DNA of 46,329 bases from an uncultured Acidobacteriia bacterium (GCA_903929755.1 CAIYVZ010000174.1:1-46329); one strand, 5' to 3'; counted from the stretch's first letter, positions 17,562 through 27,159 are shown. A program made the numbers and translations. Notes: generated by a model from the sequence alone, not told the origin.

Positions 17562-18881
17562 CTAACTGATCAGTTCGGTGATGCGATCCGTATCATTCGG
17601 CACAACTACCGGCGCATTCCCAAACGTTGCCCGAATTGCAGCCCCATCCGGACCCTGCAACTGCCCCGTGTGATAGCGATAGATGTAATCCGGGTCTTTC
17701 AGGACATTGCCCGTCAGCACCGCCACCACATCCGCATCTCGATCGATCACGCCAGCCGCCACCAGCTTCTTGATCCCAGCCAGAGTCGCGGCCGAAGCCG
17801 GTTCACACCCAATGCCCGACGCCCCGATTACAGCCTTGGCGTCCGCAATCTCCTGCTCATCCGCCTTCTCCACCGTGCCGCGCGTAGTCTCAATCTCCAA
17901 CTGCGCCTTAGGCCACGAAACCGGATCGCCAATCTTGATCGCCGTCGCCAGCGTCTCCGGATGCCCCTGTGCCACAAACGGAGCCGAGCCCTTCGCCGCC
18001 ATGTACTCGTAAAACGGAGACGAACCCGCCGCCTGAATCACCGCCAGCCGGGGCAGCTTATCAATCAGCCCCAGCGCCAGCATTTCCCGCAGACCCTTGC
18101 CGAACGCCGACACGTTCCCCAGGTTCCCGCCCGGCAGCACAATCCAGTCCGGCACCTTCCAGTCGCGCTGATCCATCATCTCGATCACAATCGACTTCTG
18201 ACCCTCAATCCGGAACGGATTAATCGAGTTCAGCAGGTAAATCCCCAGCCGCTCCGCCAACACCCGCACCAAAGCCAGAATTTGGTCAAAGTTCGCGTCC
18301 ACCTGGAACGTCTTCGCCCCATACTCCAGAGCCTGGGCCAGCTTACCGTACGAAATATTCCCGTTCGGGATGAAAATCAACGGTTCCAGCCCACCCGCGC
18401 TCGCGTAAGCTGCCATCGACGCCGAAGTGTTCCCAGTCGAAACACAGGCCACCCGTTTCATGCCCAGCAAACGCGCCTGCGCCGCCCCCGCCGTCATCCC
18501 GTTGTCCTTAAACGACCCCGTCGGATTAAAACCCTGGTGTTTGAACGTAATCGCCTTCAGCCCGCCGTACGCCGCCGCCCTGGGGGCCGAGAGAAGCGGC
18601 GTATTGCCCTCCCGCAGCGTCACCACATGCTGGGTATCGTCCAGAAACGGGAACAGTTCCCGATACCGCCAAACCCCACTCTGCTCCAGCGGAGCGTTAT
18701 CCATCCGCCTCTCGCGCCACAGTTTCTTCAGCCCTGCGGCATCGCCGGCAATCCGCACGTAAGCGGCTTCCAGCAAGCCACCACACTTCGGGCAGTTATA
18801 GAGAACGTCGCGGACATCGTACTGCGCACGACAGGAAGATTCAAAACAAACGAGATAAGCTTGCGAGCCTGAAGACACCAT
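17562..18881 (-). CDS. thrC: threonine synthase
   Basis: A 439-residue fold-type II PLP enzyme that converts O-phosphohomoserine to threonine. The PLP-binding lysine is Lys125 in FNPTGSFKDNGM, and the phosphate-binding loop is VLPGGNLGNVSAFGKG. The N-terminus has a zinc-ribbon-like set of cysteines (C12, C17, C30, C33 in CPKCGG), found in the class of threonine synthases with this extension. No ribosome binding site is seen before ATG 18881; the gene starts 15 bp after the M1 peptidase and may rely on coupling. Downstream lies an amino acid permease. Confidence 0.9.
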   Translation of the reverse strand: MVSSGSQAYLVCFESSCRAQYDVRDVLYNCPKCGGLLEAAYVRIAGDAAGLKKLWRERRMDNAPLEQSGVWRYRELFPFLDDTQHVVTLREGNTPLLSAPRAAAYGGLKAITFKHQGFNPTGSFKDNGMTAGAAQARLLGMKRVACVSTGNTSASMAAYASAGGLEPLIFIPNGNISYGKLAQALEYGAKTFQVDANFDQILALVRVLAERLGIYLLNSINPFRIEGQKSIVIEMMDQRDWKVPDWIVLPGGNLGNVSAFGKGLREMLALGLIDKLPRLAVIQAAGSSPFYEYMAAKGSAPFVAQGHPETLATAIKIGDPVSWPKAQLEIETTRGTVEKADEQEIADAKAVIGASGIGCEPASAATLAGIKKLVAAGVIDRDADVVAVLTGNVLKDPDYIYRYHTGQLQGPDGAAIRATFGNAPVVVPNDTDRITELIS

Positions 18882-18896
18882 GGGGAACTTCTAATT

Positions 18897-21299
18897 CTAC
18901 CTGTGCAGTACCGTCATCCCCGGGTCCAGCACCGCCTTCGCCCCCGGACCCGGTACCGGCACACTGAATTCCACCGCGTCTGCAGCCGTCCGCACCAGCT
19001 TCACAATCGGCTTCGTCTTGCCAAACTGTATCTCCACCGGAACCTGTATCGACACGTCATCCCCCGCCTCCGACTGCGTAATCTTCCCCGTCAGCTTATA
19101 GGCCCCCGGCTTACCCTGAACCGAAGAAGTCAGCTTCAAAGTCGGCACGCCGGTCCCATAAACCCACTGGTCAAAGAATCCCTCCAGCTTGCCATCCGGC
19201 GACCCTGGCGGCAGAAATTCCGCGCACACCAACCGGAACGAATCCGTATCCAGCGCCTTCCATTCATACCGCCGCCGCAATTCCGCCAGCATCTTCAGGA
19301 ACCGTTCGTCGCCCATCCGCCGCCGCAGCATGTGCATGATCCACGTGCCCTTCCCATAGATCACCGCGTTCGAAGCATTCGGATTATTCGAACTTTCCAG
19401 CCGCCGCCCCTGCACCACCGCGCCCTCAGACTCCGCCGTCTCTCCATCCGGCCCCACGGCGAACATGTTCTTCTTGTACGTCTCCAGCGCCAACTCCACC
19501 GACTTAGGCCCCAACTTCGTTTCCAGGAACATAATCGCCGAATAGTTCGCCAGCGATTCCATCAGCCATTCATGGTGATACGACCCCGAAGTCACCACGT
19601 TCCCCCACCACTGGTGCGCCACCTCGTGCGCCACCAGCAGGTCACGCAGGTAGTGCACGGTGTTCTGATTCATATCGCCGTTAAACACCGCCGCATCCAG
19701 ATAATTCACCGTGGGCAGGTAGATCATCCCGGCGAAGCCCTGTCCGAAACGCCCAGGCACCGGTGATACTTCCAGTCTCTTCAGTGGTGGTTCTCCTAAG
19801 TGCTTCCGGTAGAATGCCGTCGCTTCGTCAACTTCCTCGGTAATCCGGCTTAAGCTGTTCAGGGGGTTCGGCATGCGCGTCGGCATGGTCGTCTGCCCCA
19901 GCTCAGGGTTTCCCGACATCGGGCGTCGCCGCAGACGCATACTTTCCGGAATCACCGGAGGCTCCGGTGTCTTCGGACGAAGTGCATCTTCCAGTTCCCG
20001 GTTCGCCGAAATCTGAACCGTCATCCCGTCCCGCGTCGCTTCCCGCTGCTCATACTTGCCCAGGTTGAACCCCAGCAGACGGACGGGCCCTTCCGTCACC
20101 CGCCGTGTTGTCCGAACGCCATTCTGCTGCTTGTCTTCCTTTACCGGCCCCGCCGCCACCAAATCCAGACCCGCAGGATAGCGGTAAGTTACATCGAAAT
20201 CTGCGAACTGCAAACCCCTGCTCGGATACCAGGTCCCCCGCGCACTCACGTAGAAGACTCCGTGCCCTGCGTCCATCACCACCTTGCCCTCGTGTACGAT
20301 CTGAATCTCGTACTCCCGCCCCGGCACCAGCGGCTTCGAAGGCAGAATCAGCAGCAGTTCATTTCCCGTATTCCGAACCAGCCCTTCCCGCACCGATTCC
20401 CGCTGATAGATCTCCGCCTCAACCCCATCCACCTTCGCCGAAAGGACCTTCATCTGTCCCGATAAATCCAGCGGAATCACATTTTGAGAGTCGGGCGTCG
20501 CCTGAACCGTGATCCTGGTCACGCACTTCATCACCAGCGAATCGCTCAATTCCGCGTCAATCTTGTACCGCAAAACCTTCACCTCGGACTGCGCCGGCTG
20601 CTTGCCCCGGTTGCTCCGGCTGGCAAAACTGGTCCACGTATCCCACCACATCTGCTCTTTCCGCGTGGTGATCTGGCCCGCCACAATCTGCTCATACCCG
20701 CGCTGGTCGAAAATGACATCGAAATTCCCCAGCTTTCGCCCCTGCAGCACGGCTTCAACGAAGCCACCCCGCCCCCCCGGCGTCAGCAAGTCCAGCACGA
20801 TCCGGGCTTCAAAGCTCGTCATCAGGTTCGCCACAATCCGGCTCCAGCGGTCGTTCATCACCGCCGCGAACTCCGGAGCCTTTTTCGCGCCGCTTGCCTG
20901 AATCTGCTCCAGCAGGCTCTTCGCCGTGTCATCGGTGAACAGGAAAGCTCCCTGCTCGAAATGCTCATTCAGGTTCGGCGATCCGATGTACGCCGCCATT
21001 GATTTCCGCTCACTTCGGTCCGGCGGCATCAGCAGGATCTCTCCATCGCCGCCATCCGTGTCAGCAGAGAACACAGCCGTCAGCGGTTGCCCGTTAATCG
21101 GCTTGCCGAACATCAGGTAGCCCTCGGTCAGCGAAATCCGCATCTCATCGTGGGTGATCTCGATGTCGCGAACTTTGTAGCAGTTGTCCAGGTCCAGACC
21201 AGCTGCGGCCACCAGCTTTCCCAGCTCAGCGGCCGTGCGTGTTTGCCCCGTCGCGAGCGTGGCGGAGACCATGGCGAAAAGGAGGGCAATTTTCTTCAT
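18897..21299 (-). CDS. M1-family metallopeptidase, exported
   Basis: An 800-residue zinc peptidase. ATG 21299 is preceded by a GAGG site seven bases upstream and gives a signal peptide (MKKIALLFAMVSATLATGQ). The zinc site is HEVAHQWWG at about residues 556-564 with the third ligand Glu in WLMESLANYSA. In most M1 enzymes the exopeptidase motif is GAMEN or GGMEY; here the matching place reads GFAGMIYLP, so the Glu that holds the substrate amino group seems missing, which points to an altered or non-aminopeptidase specificity. The N-terminal 250 residues form the family's beta-sandwich region. Probable role: periplasmic peptide degradation feeding the downstream amino-acid genes. Confidence 0.82.
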   Translation of the reverse strand: MKKIALLFAMVSATLATGQTRTAAELGKLVAAAGLDLDNCYKVRDIEITHDEMRISLTEGYLMFGKPINGQPLTAVFSADTDGGDGEILLMPPDRSERKSMAAYIGSPNLNEHFEQGAFLFTDDTAKSLLEQIQASGAKKAPEFAAVMNDRWSRIVANLMTSFEARIVLDLLTPGGRGGFVEAVLQGRKLGNFDVIFDQRGYEQIVAGQITTRKEQMWWDTWTSFASRSNRGKQPAQSEVKVLRYKIDAELSDSLVMKCVTRITVQATPDSQNVIPLDLSGQMKVLSAKVDGVEAEIYQRESVREGLVRNTGNELLLILPSKPLVPGREYEIQIVHEGKVVMDAGHGVFYVSARGTWYPSRGLQFADFDVTYRYPAGLDLVAAGPVKEDKQQNGVRTTRRVTEGPVRLLGFNLGKYEQREATRDGMTVQISANRELEDALRPKTPEPPVIPESMRLRRRPMSGNPELGQTTMPTRMPNPLNSLSRITEEVDEATAFYRKHLGEPPLKRLEVSPVPGRFGQGFAGMIYLPTVNYLDAAVFNGDMNQNTVHYLRDLLVAHEVAHQWWGNVVTSGSYHHEWLMESLANYSAIMFLETKLGPKSVELALETYKKNMFAVGPDGETAESEGAVVQGRRLESSNNPNASNAVIYGKGTWIMHMLRRRMGDERFLKMLAELRRRYEWKALDTDSFRLVCAEFLPPGSPDGKLEGFFDQWVYGTGVPTLKLTSSVQGKPGAYKLTGKITQSEAGDDVSIQVPVEIQFGKTKPIVKLVRTAADAVEFSVPVPGPGAKAVLDPGMTVLHR

Positions 21300-21343
21300 C
21301 ACGTGACCTCGATTATCTCAAGCGGCGCGCATGCACTTGTTCG

Positions 21344-22246
21344 TTACCTCTGGAAATGGAACTCCTGCCCAATCTCCGTCATCGCCAATCTGTGTGCCGC
21401 GCCCCGCAGCGACGCTTCCAGCCTCTCCATCGGCTCCCGCCGGGGCTCACTCCCCAGTTCAAAAGTCTGGTGGTGCACCCCAAGGAAGAACTCCCCGCCC
21501 GCCGCATTCGCCATCAGAACCGCCTGTTCCGGCGAGCAGTGCGCCCGAATCCAGGGATTGTAAGCTCCCACCGGCATCACCGTCAGGTCTATTCCCCGAG
21601 TGGTCCGCAACTGCCCGAACGTGTCGCTCATTGCCGTATCCCCGCCGAAAAGGACACGGTAGCGGGGCGACTCAATCACATACCCGTTATAGCCACGCCA
21701 CGTGTCCGTTTGCACTCTCGCGCCCCAGTGCCGAACCTCAAATGCACGAATCGCCAGGGGCCCGATCTGCGCGCTCTGTCCCCACGCCAGCTCCGTCACG
21801 CCGCACCATTGGTCCACGCGCAGCAAATCGCTCGTCTTCGCCGCCGTTACCACCTGAGTTTTCTTCGACTCCAGACTTCGCAGGCTCGGCAGGTCGAAAT
21901 GGTCCATGTGGGCATGCGACAGCAGCACCACATCAATCGGCGGCAGCTCATCAGTCCGCAGTGCCGGCGTCACCAGGCGTTTCGGGCCCACCGTCGCGAC
22001 ACCCAGATTCACCCCGACCCGATCACTGAAGACCGGGTCGGTAAGGAGCGTCGTTCCTTCCAGCTGAAGCAGAACCGTGCTGTGTCCCAGCCAGGCCGCG
22101 TGCAACCCCGTGTCGTCCCAAAGCCGGGGCGTTGGACGATGCGGAGCTGCAACCGTGTCCCGCTGTAGTTCCCTCTGGTATCGCTCCCACATATGGGGAG
22201 CCATCCGCAAAACCGCCGAGCCGAAGCGCAAAGTTTGATTCAGCAC
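21344..22246 (-). CDS. metallo-beta-lactamase-fold hydrolase (NAPE-PLD/UlaG-like)
   Basis: A 300-residue hydrolase with the full metal motif HAHMDH at residues 111-116, an Asp in LFGGDTA and a His in GVHHQTFELG, giving a two-metal site. The architecture resembles N-acyl-phosphatidylethanolamine-hydrolysing phospholipase D and UlaG-like lactonases. It lies 44 bp upstream of the M1 peptidase and 45 bp downstream of the oxidoreductase, same strand. Substrate cannot be read; a phosphodiester or lactone is likely. Confidence 0.82.
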   Translation of the reverse strand: MLNQTLRFGSAVLRMAPHMWERYQRELQRDTVAAPHRPTPRLWDDTGLHAAWLGHSTVLLQLEGTTLLTDPVFSDRVGVNLGVATVGPKRLVTPALRTDELPPIDVVLLSHAHMDHFDLPSLRSLESKKTQVVTAAKTSDLLRVDQWCGVTELAWGQSAQIGPLAIRAFEVRHWGARVQTDTWRGYNGYVIESPRYRVLFGGDTAMSDTFGQLRTTRGIDLTVMPVGAYNPWIRAHCSPEQAVLMANAAGGEFFLGVHHQTFELGSEPRREPMERLEASLRGAAHRLAMTEIGQEFHFQR

Positions 22247-22291
22247 TACTTCAGTAGACGCTGCAGCCCGTCCGCCAGGTTCAAACTCTGA

Positions 22292-23437
22292 TTACTTGAC
22301 CGGTACCCACGCCTGTTTCGCCGAACTGTCCAGCACCGTCTCCAAAATCCGAAGCTGCCGCAGACCATCCTCGAACGTCGGATACTCCACCGCCGCCGAC
22401 CGGTCGGCCACGGTCTTGTAGAAACGGCGGAAAACTTGCTTGAAGGTGTCGTCATAGCCTTCGCTGTGGCCACCCGGCAGGTCCGCATAGCTCCGCGCCT
22501 TCTCCTGCATCAGCGACGGATCTTTCACAATCAGCTTGTTCGGGCTATTGCGCTGGCCAACCCACAGTTCGTCCGGCTTTTCCTGATCCCACGTGACCGA
22601 GCCCTTCGTGCCGTAAATCTCCACACACAGGCGGTTTTTCCGTCCAGCTGAAATCTGGCTCACCGTCATCGCACCGCGCGCCACATCCCCCAGCTTCATA
22701 ATCATGGAGCCGAAGTCTTCCGTGTCGATCGCGACATCGGTGTAATCTTCCGGTTGCAGCGTCTTCCCCGTGAAGGTCTCAACCGAGCGATTCGGCTTCT
22801 TGCGCGTCTTGTGGAATGTCTGCAGGTCGGCGCACAACGAGGAAATCCGCAGCCCCGTAACGTGCTCCACCATGTCACACCAGTGCGTGCCGATATCGGC
22901 GAAGCACCGTGACGGGCCATTCGCGGCAGACTCAATCCGCCAGTTGTAGTCGGTGTCGTACAGCAGCCAGTCCTGGGAATACGTTCCCTGCACGGCATAA
23001 ATCTCGCCCAGTTCGCCCGCTTCTCTCATCCGGCGCATGTTCTGAACTTGCGGGTAATACCGCAGGTTGTGGAACGTGCAGTTCGCCAGATTCCGTTCCT
23101 TCGCCAGCCGGACCATCTCGGCCGCCTGTTCCGAAGACATGGCCAGCGGTTTCTCGCAAATCACATGTTTGCCCGCCTCCAAAGCCGCCTTCGACATCGG
23201 AAAGTGCAGCGCATTCGGCGTGCAGACGTGGACGGCGTCAATTTCCGGATCTGCCAGCAATTCATGGTAATCGCCCGTCGAGCGCTCCACAGAGATCTCG
23301 TCGGCAAACGCCCGCGCTTTATCCGCGCTGGACGCCGCAATTCCAACAATCTCCACATTGCCCAGTCGCCGGATTCCCTCGCTGTGGACCCGGCCCATAA
23401 AACCTGTTCCGAATACTGCCGTCTTAAGCTTCTTCAT
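22292..23437 (-). CDS. Gfo/Idh/MocA-family NAD(P)-dependent oxidoreductase
   Basis: A 381-residue sugar or cyclitol dehydrogenase-type enzyme. The Rossmann motif is [10 protein letters not shown] at residues 9-18, the family signature is [11 protein letters not shown] near residue 92, and the C-terminal alpha/beta domain has the catalytic-region Asp-His pair in [11 protein letters not shown]. Length is usual. It probably heads the minus-strand run that continues through the hydrolase, M1 peptidase, threonine synthase and permease. Substrate unknown. Confidence 0.87.
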   Translation of the reverse strand: MKKLKTAVFGTGFMGRVHSEGIRRLGNVEIVGIAASSADKARAFADEISVERSTGDYHELLADPEIDAVHVCTPNALHFPMSKAALEAGKHVICEKPLAMSSEQAAEMVRLAKERNLANCTFHNLRYYPQVQNMRRMREAGELGEIYAVQGTYSQDWLLYDTDYNWRIESAANGPSRCFADIGTHWCDMVEHVTGLRISSLCADLQTFHKTRKKPNRSVETFTGKTLQPEDYTDVAIDTEDFGSMIMKLGDVARGAMTVSQISAGRKNRLCVEIYGTKGSVTWDQEKPDELWVGQRNSPNKLIVKDPSLMQEKARSYADLPGGHSEGYDDTFKQVFRRFYKTVADRSAAVEYPTFEDGLRQLRILETVLDSSAKQAWVPVK

Positions 23438-23501
23438 GCCTCTAACAACTTACCGCATCCTGTCCCAACGGAGAACGCTATAGTGAGAGCACAGGGTTCC
23501 T

Positions 23502-23831
23502 ATGATCGTCAGAATTCGCTTCGGACGCGGTCCGGTCGTCACGCGAAAGAAGGGCAAGAACGCCAAAATTGCGCTTCTCGGCGGTAGCCTTCTCACCCTC
23601 GTTGCCATTTGCCTGGCTTTTATGGGGTTCTGGCGCTTGCTCGGCGATGTGGACCTGGCCAGCGAATTCATTTACACCGAGGGCCTGTTTTCTCACTGGC
23701 AAATCTGGCTCGGCAGCGCTGGTGCAATCCAATACGCCGCCTGGCGACTCACGCAGTACTCGCGCGGGGTTCCCGTAGACGAGGCCGCTGCTGGTTCGGG
23801 AACTAGTAGCCCAGCCGCACTTCGCCCTTAG
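23502..23831 (+). CDS. small membrane protein of unknown function
   Basis: A 109-residue protein with a basic N-terminus (RIRFGRGPVVTRKKGKNAK), one clear hydrophobic segment (IALLGGSLLTLVAICLAFMG) and a weaker second one (IWLGSAGAIQYAAW). ATG 23502 follows a TATAGT hexamer at 23479-23484 and an AGGG that could serve as ribosome binding site. No family recognised. The 3' end overlaps the opposite-strand hydrolase by 29 bp. Confidence 0.6.
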   Translation: MIVRIRFGRGPVVTRKKGKNAKIALLGGSLLTLVAICLAFMGFWRLLGDVDLASEFIYTEGLFSHWQIWLGSAGAIQYAAWRLTQYSRGVPVDEAAAGSGTSSPAALRP

Positions 23832-24933
23832 CTGTCCCGCCAACTTTTCCCGTCGTCAGCCACTCCAGCGATGCTTGAAACAGCAGCGTATGGTTCCGCT
23901 CCCAGAGCGCGTTGTGCGAGGAGCAGGCCAGGTCGGCAAATACCTTCGATTCCGACCCAAGTGCGTCGTACAGAACCTTCACCGACGCCGGTAGTACCTG
24001 CTTGTCATGCGCTCCCGCCACCAGCAGAGCCGGGATCTTCAGGCTTCCCGCCATCTGGGCATTCCAGCCCCAACTCGTCACCTGTGGAGCGCGGCGAACG
24101 CCGGTTCCCCACGTAGCCCCAACCGGATCGGATTCCAGCATCGCGCTCCAGACGGCCGCAGCCGAAGCCGGGTCAATCTGAGTCGGACACCCAACCTGCC
24201 GGTCCCAGTTCGCCATAAACTCGGCATGCGACTGGGTATTAAATGCCGCACCCGCCGCCGGTACCGTAGCCGGTGGCGTTGCACTCCCGTTTCGGTTGAA
24301 AGCCGGAGCCAACAGCACAATTTTGTCGATCTTGTCCTGATGCTGCGCCGCATACCCCCCCGACCTCGGACCGCCCAACGACCATCCAATCAGACTCAGT
24401 TTCTGCACCCGCCGAGCCGCCAGAAGATAATCCACCACCCCGCCGATGTCGTTCCAGTCGGACGCAATCGTGGTCATCTGCTGCCCGTACGACGCCGGGC
24501 AGGGCGTCATCGGCAAGCTTGGCACAAAGGCCACCTGCTGGTCCTTTGTCAGGTTGCAGGGATCGTTCATGGCTGGTGGGCGCGTAGACCTGCCGTAGCC
24601 GGTCATGTCCATGGAAAAGACATCAAAACCGGCATTTGCCAGATACGCCATCCAGCTGTAGTCCTGAAACTGCTCGTCGAAGGCGACTTCAGCCGGAGTT
24701 CCGGCGCCATGCACGAACAACACGACAGGCCCCGACGACGTCCCGCGCATATTGCCTGCCCGTATCACTTCACGGACGTAGATCGCCGACAGTTGCGCGG
24801 AAATAGCCGGAACAGTCGATTTCACTCGGACGTAGTGGTCCAGGCGCAATAGACGTTGTCCGTCGTCAGCAAACGACAGTGAAGAAAAAACAAAGCCAAA
24901 CAGGAGAGCGAAACCAGCAGCGGTGCGATTCAT
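23803..24933 (-). CDS. exported alpha/beta hydrolase
   Basis: A 376-residue serine hydrolase. ATG 24933 gives a signal peptide (MNRTAAGFALLFGFVFSSLS); seven extra codons upstream are less likely. The nucleophile elbow is GWSLGG, the acid lies in AGAHDKQVLP and the base in the SSHNALWERNH region. The oxyanion-hole strand is VLFVHGAGTPAEV. Several Cys residues in the cap region (NDPCNLT, MTPCPAS, VGCPTQ) suggest disulfides in the periplasm. Esterase, lipase or related activity; substrate unknown. Confidence 0.8.
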   Translation of the reverse strand: MNRTAAGFALLFGFVFSSLSFADDGQRLLRLDHYVRVKSTVPAISAQLSAIYVREVIRAGNMRGTSSGPVVLFVHGAGTPAEVAFDEQFQDYSWMAYLANAGFDVFSMDMTGYGRSTRPPAMNDPCNLTKDQQVAFVPSLPMTPCPASYGQQMTTIASDWNDIGGVVDYLLAARRVQKLSLIGWSLGGPRSGGYAAQHQDKIDKIVLLAPAFNRNGSATPPATVPAAGAAFNTQSHAEFMANWDRQVGCPTQIDPASAAAVWSAMLESDPVGATWGTGVRRAPQVTSWGWNAQMAGSLKIPALLVAGAHDKQVLPASVKVLYDALGSESKVFADLACSSHNALWERNHTLLFQASLEWLTTGKVGGTAKGEVRLGY

Positions 24934-24966
24934 ACCGCTGCCAGTATACGCCAAAGGCGATCGGAG

Positions 24967-25893
24967 TTAAGCGCCGGCCCCGCCTTCTTCAATCCACTCG
25001 CGATAGATTCCCATCAATTCGCGGACATCTGCGACATCTGCCGGACGCGTGTTCATCAGCGGAGGCCGAACCGGACCGGCCGTCATCCCGAGAATCTCCA
25101 TTGCGTCCTTCATCACCGAAACTTCATAGCCCTTCGCGCGTTCCCGGATTGCGTACAGAGGATTCACGTACCGGGCCATCAGCTTATCCAGACGGTTGAA
25201 GTCGCGCTTCATTCCGGCATCCGCCAGTTCCAGCGAAAGCTTTGGGGCAATATTCGAGATGCTCGAAGTGTAGCCCTGCACACCCGCGGCGAAATACGTG
25301 GGGATGCAATCATCGCCCAACCCCCCGAGCCAGGCCAAACGATCGCCGTTGTAATTCATGATGCGCTGGTAGACGCGGCCATTACCCTGGCCATCTTTCC
25401 ATGCAGCCAGCGTCGGTACCCGGTCTGCCAGCTTCGCAACCTGCTGCGGCGAAAAGACCGCCCAGTCCCGGCTGTAAATCATCAGGGGCAGGGGAGTGGC
25501 TGCCCCAATCGTCTCGTAATACTGAAAAAGGCCTTCTTCCGGCGCATGTGAATAGTAAGGAGGCAGCACCAAAACACACTCTGCTCCGGCACGTTCCACT
25601 CGGCGGGCGATATCGGCACCCATCACGGAGTTGAATCCGGTTCCAGCCACCACCGGCATCCGGCCGGCGACCGCTTCAACCGACACTTTCACCACCAGTT
25701 CGATTTCCTCCGGCGTCATCGAATACATTTCGCCAGTGCCGCCTGCCGCCACCAGAGCGCAAAACGGATAGCGCGCCATCTCGTCCACATTACGAGCCAG
25801 GGCGTCCAGATCCAGGGAAAGGTCTTTGTGAAACGGGGTGACCGGAAAACCAAAAACACCCGTCAGTTTTGATGTGAATTGTCGCGGAGTCAT
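24967..25893 (-). CDS. kdgD: 5-dehydro-4-deoxyglucarate dehydratase-like (DapA superfamily)
   Basis: A 308-residue TIM-barrel lyase of the dihydrodipicolinate synthase superfamily. The Schiff-base lysine is Lys166 in LAAWKDGQGN and the catalytic Tyr is Tyr140 in IYSRDWAV; the AAGGTGEMYSMTPEE loop is typical. The N-terminal LTGVFGFPVTPFHKDLSLD and the KDGQGN variant after the lysine match the KdgD branch, which turns 5-dehydro-4-deoxy-D-glucarate into 2-oxoglutarate semialdehyde with loss of CO2 and water in glucarate/galactarate use. The start ATG has an AAGGA site. No glucarate genes are adjacent, so another 2-keto acid remains possible. Confidence 0.78.
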   Translation of the reverse strand: MTPRQFTSKLTGVFGFPVTPFHKDLSLDLDALARNVDEMARYPFCALVAAGGTGEMYSMTPEEIELVVKVSVEAVAGRMPVVAGTGFNSVMGADIARRVERAGAECVLVLPPYYSHAPEEGLFQYYETIGAATPLPLMIYSRDWAVFSPQQVAKLADRVPTLAAWKDGQGNGRVYQRIMNYNGDRLAWLGGLGDDCIPTYFAAGVQGYTSSISNIAPKLSLELADAGMKRDFNRLDKLMARYVNPLYAIRERAKGYEVSVMKDAMEILGMTAGPVRPPLMNTRPADVADVRELMGIYREWIEEGGAGA

Positions 25894-26021
25894 CTAAGTC
25901 CTTTGTATCACGCGCCATCCCCGTTCGGTCCCGTTTACCGGCCAGTCACCATCCCAAATTTCAATGAGAATAATTCCTCCTGCCGCCACTTATTACGCAT
26001 AAGGACCTTGTTGCCCCCAAC

Positions 26022-26399
26022 ATGCCCACCCAGCCGACCCCGAAAAACCTCAACCAGAACACCGATGCCCTCTTTATTGCCTGGCGACTCCAGCCGGATG
26101 ATCGGGCCTCTGCCCAAAGAACCCGACGGAAGCTAAACTCCGGTGAATCCCGGAAGCTGTTCCGCCTTCGTTCGTGGGTCATCGTTCAGGGCGAAGTCCA
26201 GGCGCTGCTTTCCCCGGCGGTTTCGCTGGACCGTATCGCATCCTCCATATGGGGCGATAATTCATCTCCCACTTCCAGTCGGTGGATCCGGCGGAACGAA
26301 TGCGCCAAAATCGTTCGCGATATGGAAACCATCCCTGTAATCCTCGGCCTGGCGGCACGACCGGAGCAATGGCCCTGGTCCAGCGCCAGTTGTCTCTGA
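26022..26399 (+). pseudogene. decayed REP-associated (IS200-like) transposase
   Basis: The open frame reads like a RAYT transposase with damage. DALFIAWRLQ corresponds to the usual start strand (HFVTWRL-type); the next expected residues GSLPKEP appear in the +1 frame (GPLPKEPDGS at about 26102-26136), so there is a frameshift. SWVIVQGEVQALLSPAVSLD corresponds to the catalytic MPNHVHALLTP region, but both histidines of the HUH motif are lost (EVQ). The end ARPEQWPWSSASC is the conserved family tail. A relic with no activity expected. Directly followed by the tail of the sigma factor gene on the other strand. Confidence 0.7.
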
Positions 26400-26406
26400 A
26401 CGGCGC

Positions 26407-27159
26407 TCACAGCAGACTCTGACTGCACTTGATCCCCGACTGCTGCAGGTTTTCGTTCAGCTTGTCGAGCGCCGCTTTGTGGATCTGGGAGACACGGCTT
26501 TCGTTAATCCCGAGCTCATCGCCGATTTCCCGCATCGTCCGTTCCCCCGAATAATACATCTTGATCACGGTCTGATATCGCTCAGGCAGGCACTTCACCG
26601 CAGTTGCCAGTACCTCGGTCAGTTCCCGTCTTCCGGTTAGAACATCAGGATTCAGGTCATCCTTCGCCGGGAACTCGGGTACCGTCTGGTTTTCGCTCTC
26701 CACCGCACGGCTGGACGCAGACATCAGCCCGACCATTCGTAGTTCGGACGCGACCAGTCGCCACCGGTCCACGTCCATTCCCATCCGCTCGGCAATTTCC
26801 TGCTCGGTGGGGTTCCGTTCCAGCGTGGCCTGCATTTCCCGCGTTATCTCTTCCAGCATCTTGTGGCGCCGCCTCAGATCGCGGGAAGCCCAGTCCATGT
26901 CCCGCAGGCTATCCAGAATCGCACCCTTGATCCGGTGTTTGGCGTAGCTCTGGAATGTTACCTGCTTGGAATCGTCGTATTTTACGGCTGCATCGAAGAG
27001 ACCCATTACTCCGGCATGCACCATATCGTCCAGATCGACGTGTACTGGCAGGTTTTCGTAAACCCGAACCGCAATTGCTCGAACCAGTGGCAGATGCTGG
27101 AGCACGAGGCGGTTTCGTTCCGGTTCATTGAGGGCGGCGGTAGCGGCGGACGATGTCAT
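26407..27159 (-). CDS. fliA: FliA/WhiG-type RNA polymerase sigma factor (sigma-28)
   Basis: A 250-residue group 3 sigma-70 factor. ATG 27159 is preceded by AAGGAG four bases upstream, which decides the start. Region 2 is seen in VDLDDMVHAGVMGLFDAAVKYD and FQSYAKHRIKGAILDSLRDMD, region 3 in TLERNPTEQEIAERMGM, region 4 with its helix-turn-helix in RTMREIGDELGINESRVSQI (quoted as separate motifs). FliA factors direct RNA polymerase to flagellar, chemotaxis or, in WhiG-like members, developmental promoters. No flagellar gene is in the window, so its regulon cannot be inferred locally. Confidence 0.87.
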   Translation of the reverse strand: MTSSAATAALNEPERNRLVLQHLPLVRAIAVRVYENLPVHVDLDDMVHAGVMGLFDAAVKYDDSKQVTFQSYAKHRIKGAILDSLRDMDWASRDLRRRHKMLEEITREMQATLERNPTEQEIAERMGMDVDRWRLVASELRMVGLMSASSRAVESENQTVPEFPAKDDLNPDVLTGRRELTEVLATAVKCLPERYQTVIKMYYSGERTMREIGDELGINESRVSQIHKAALDKLNENLQQSGIKCSQSLL

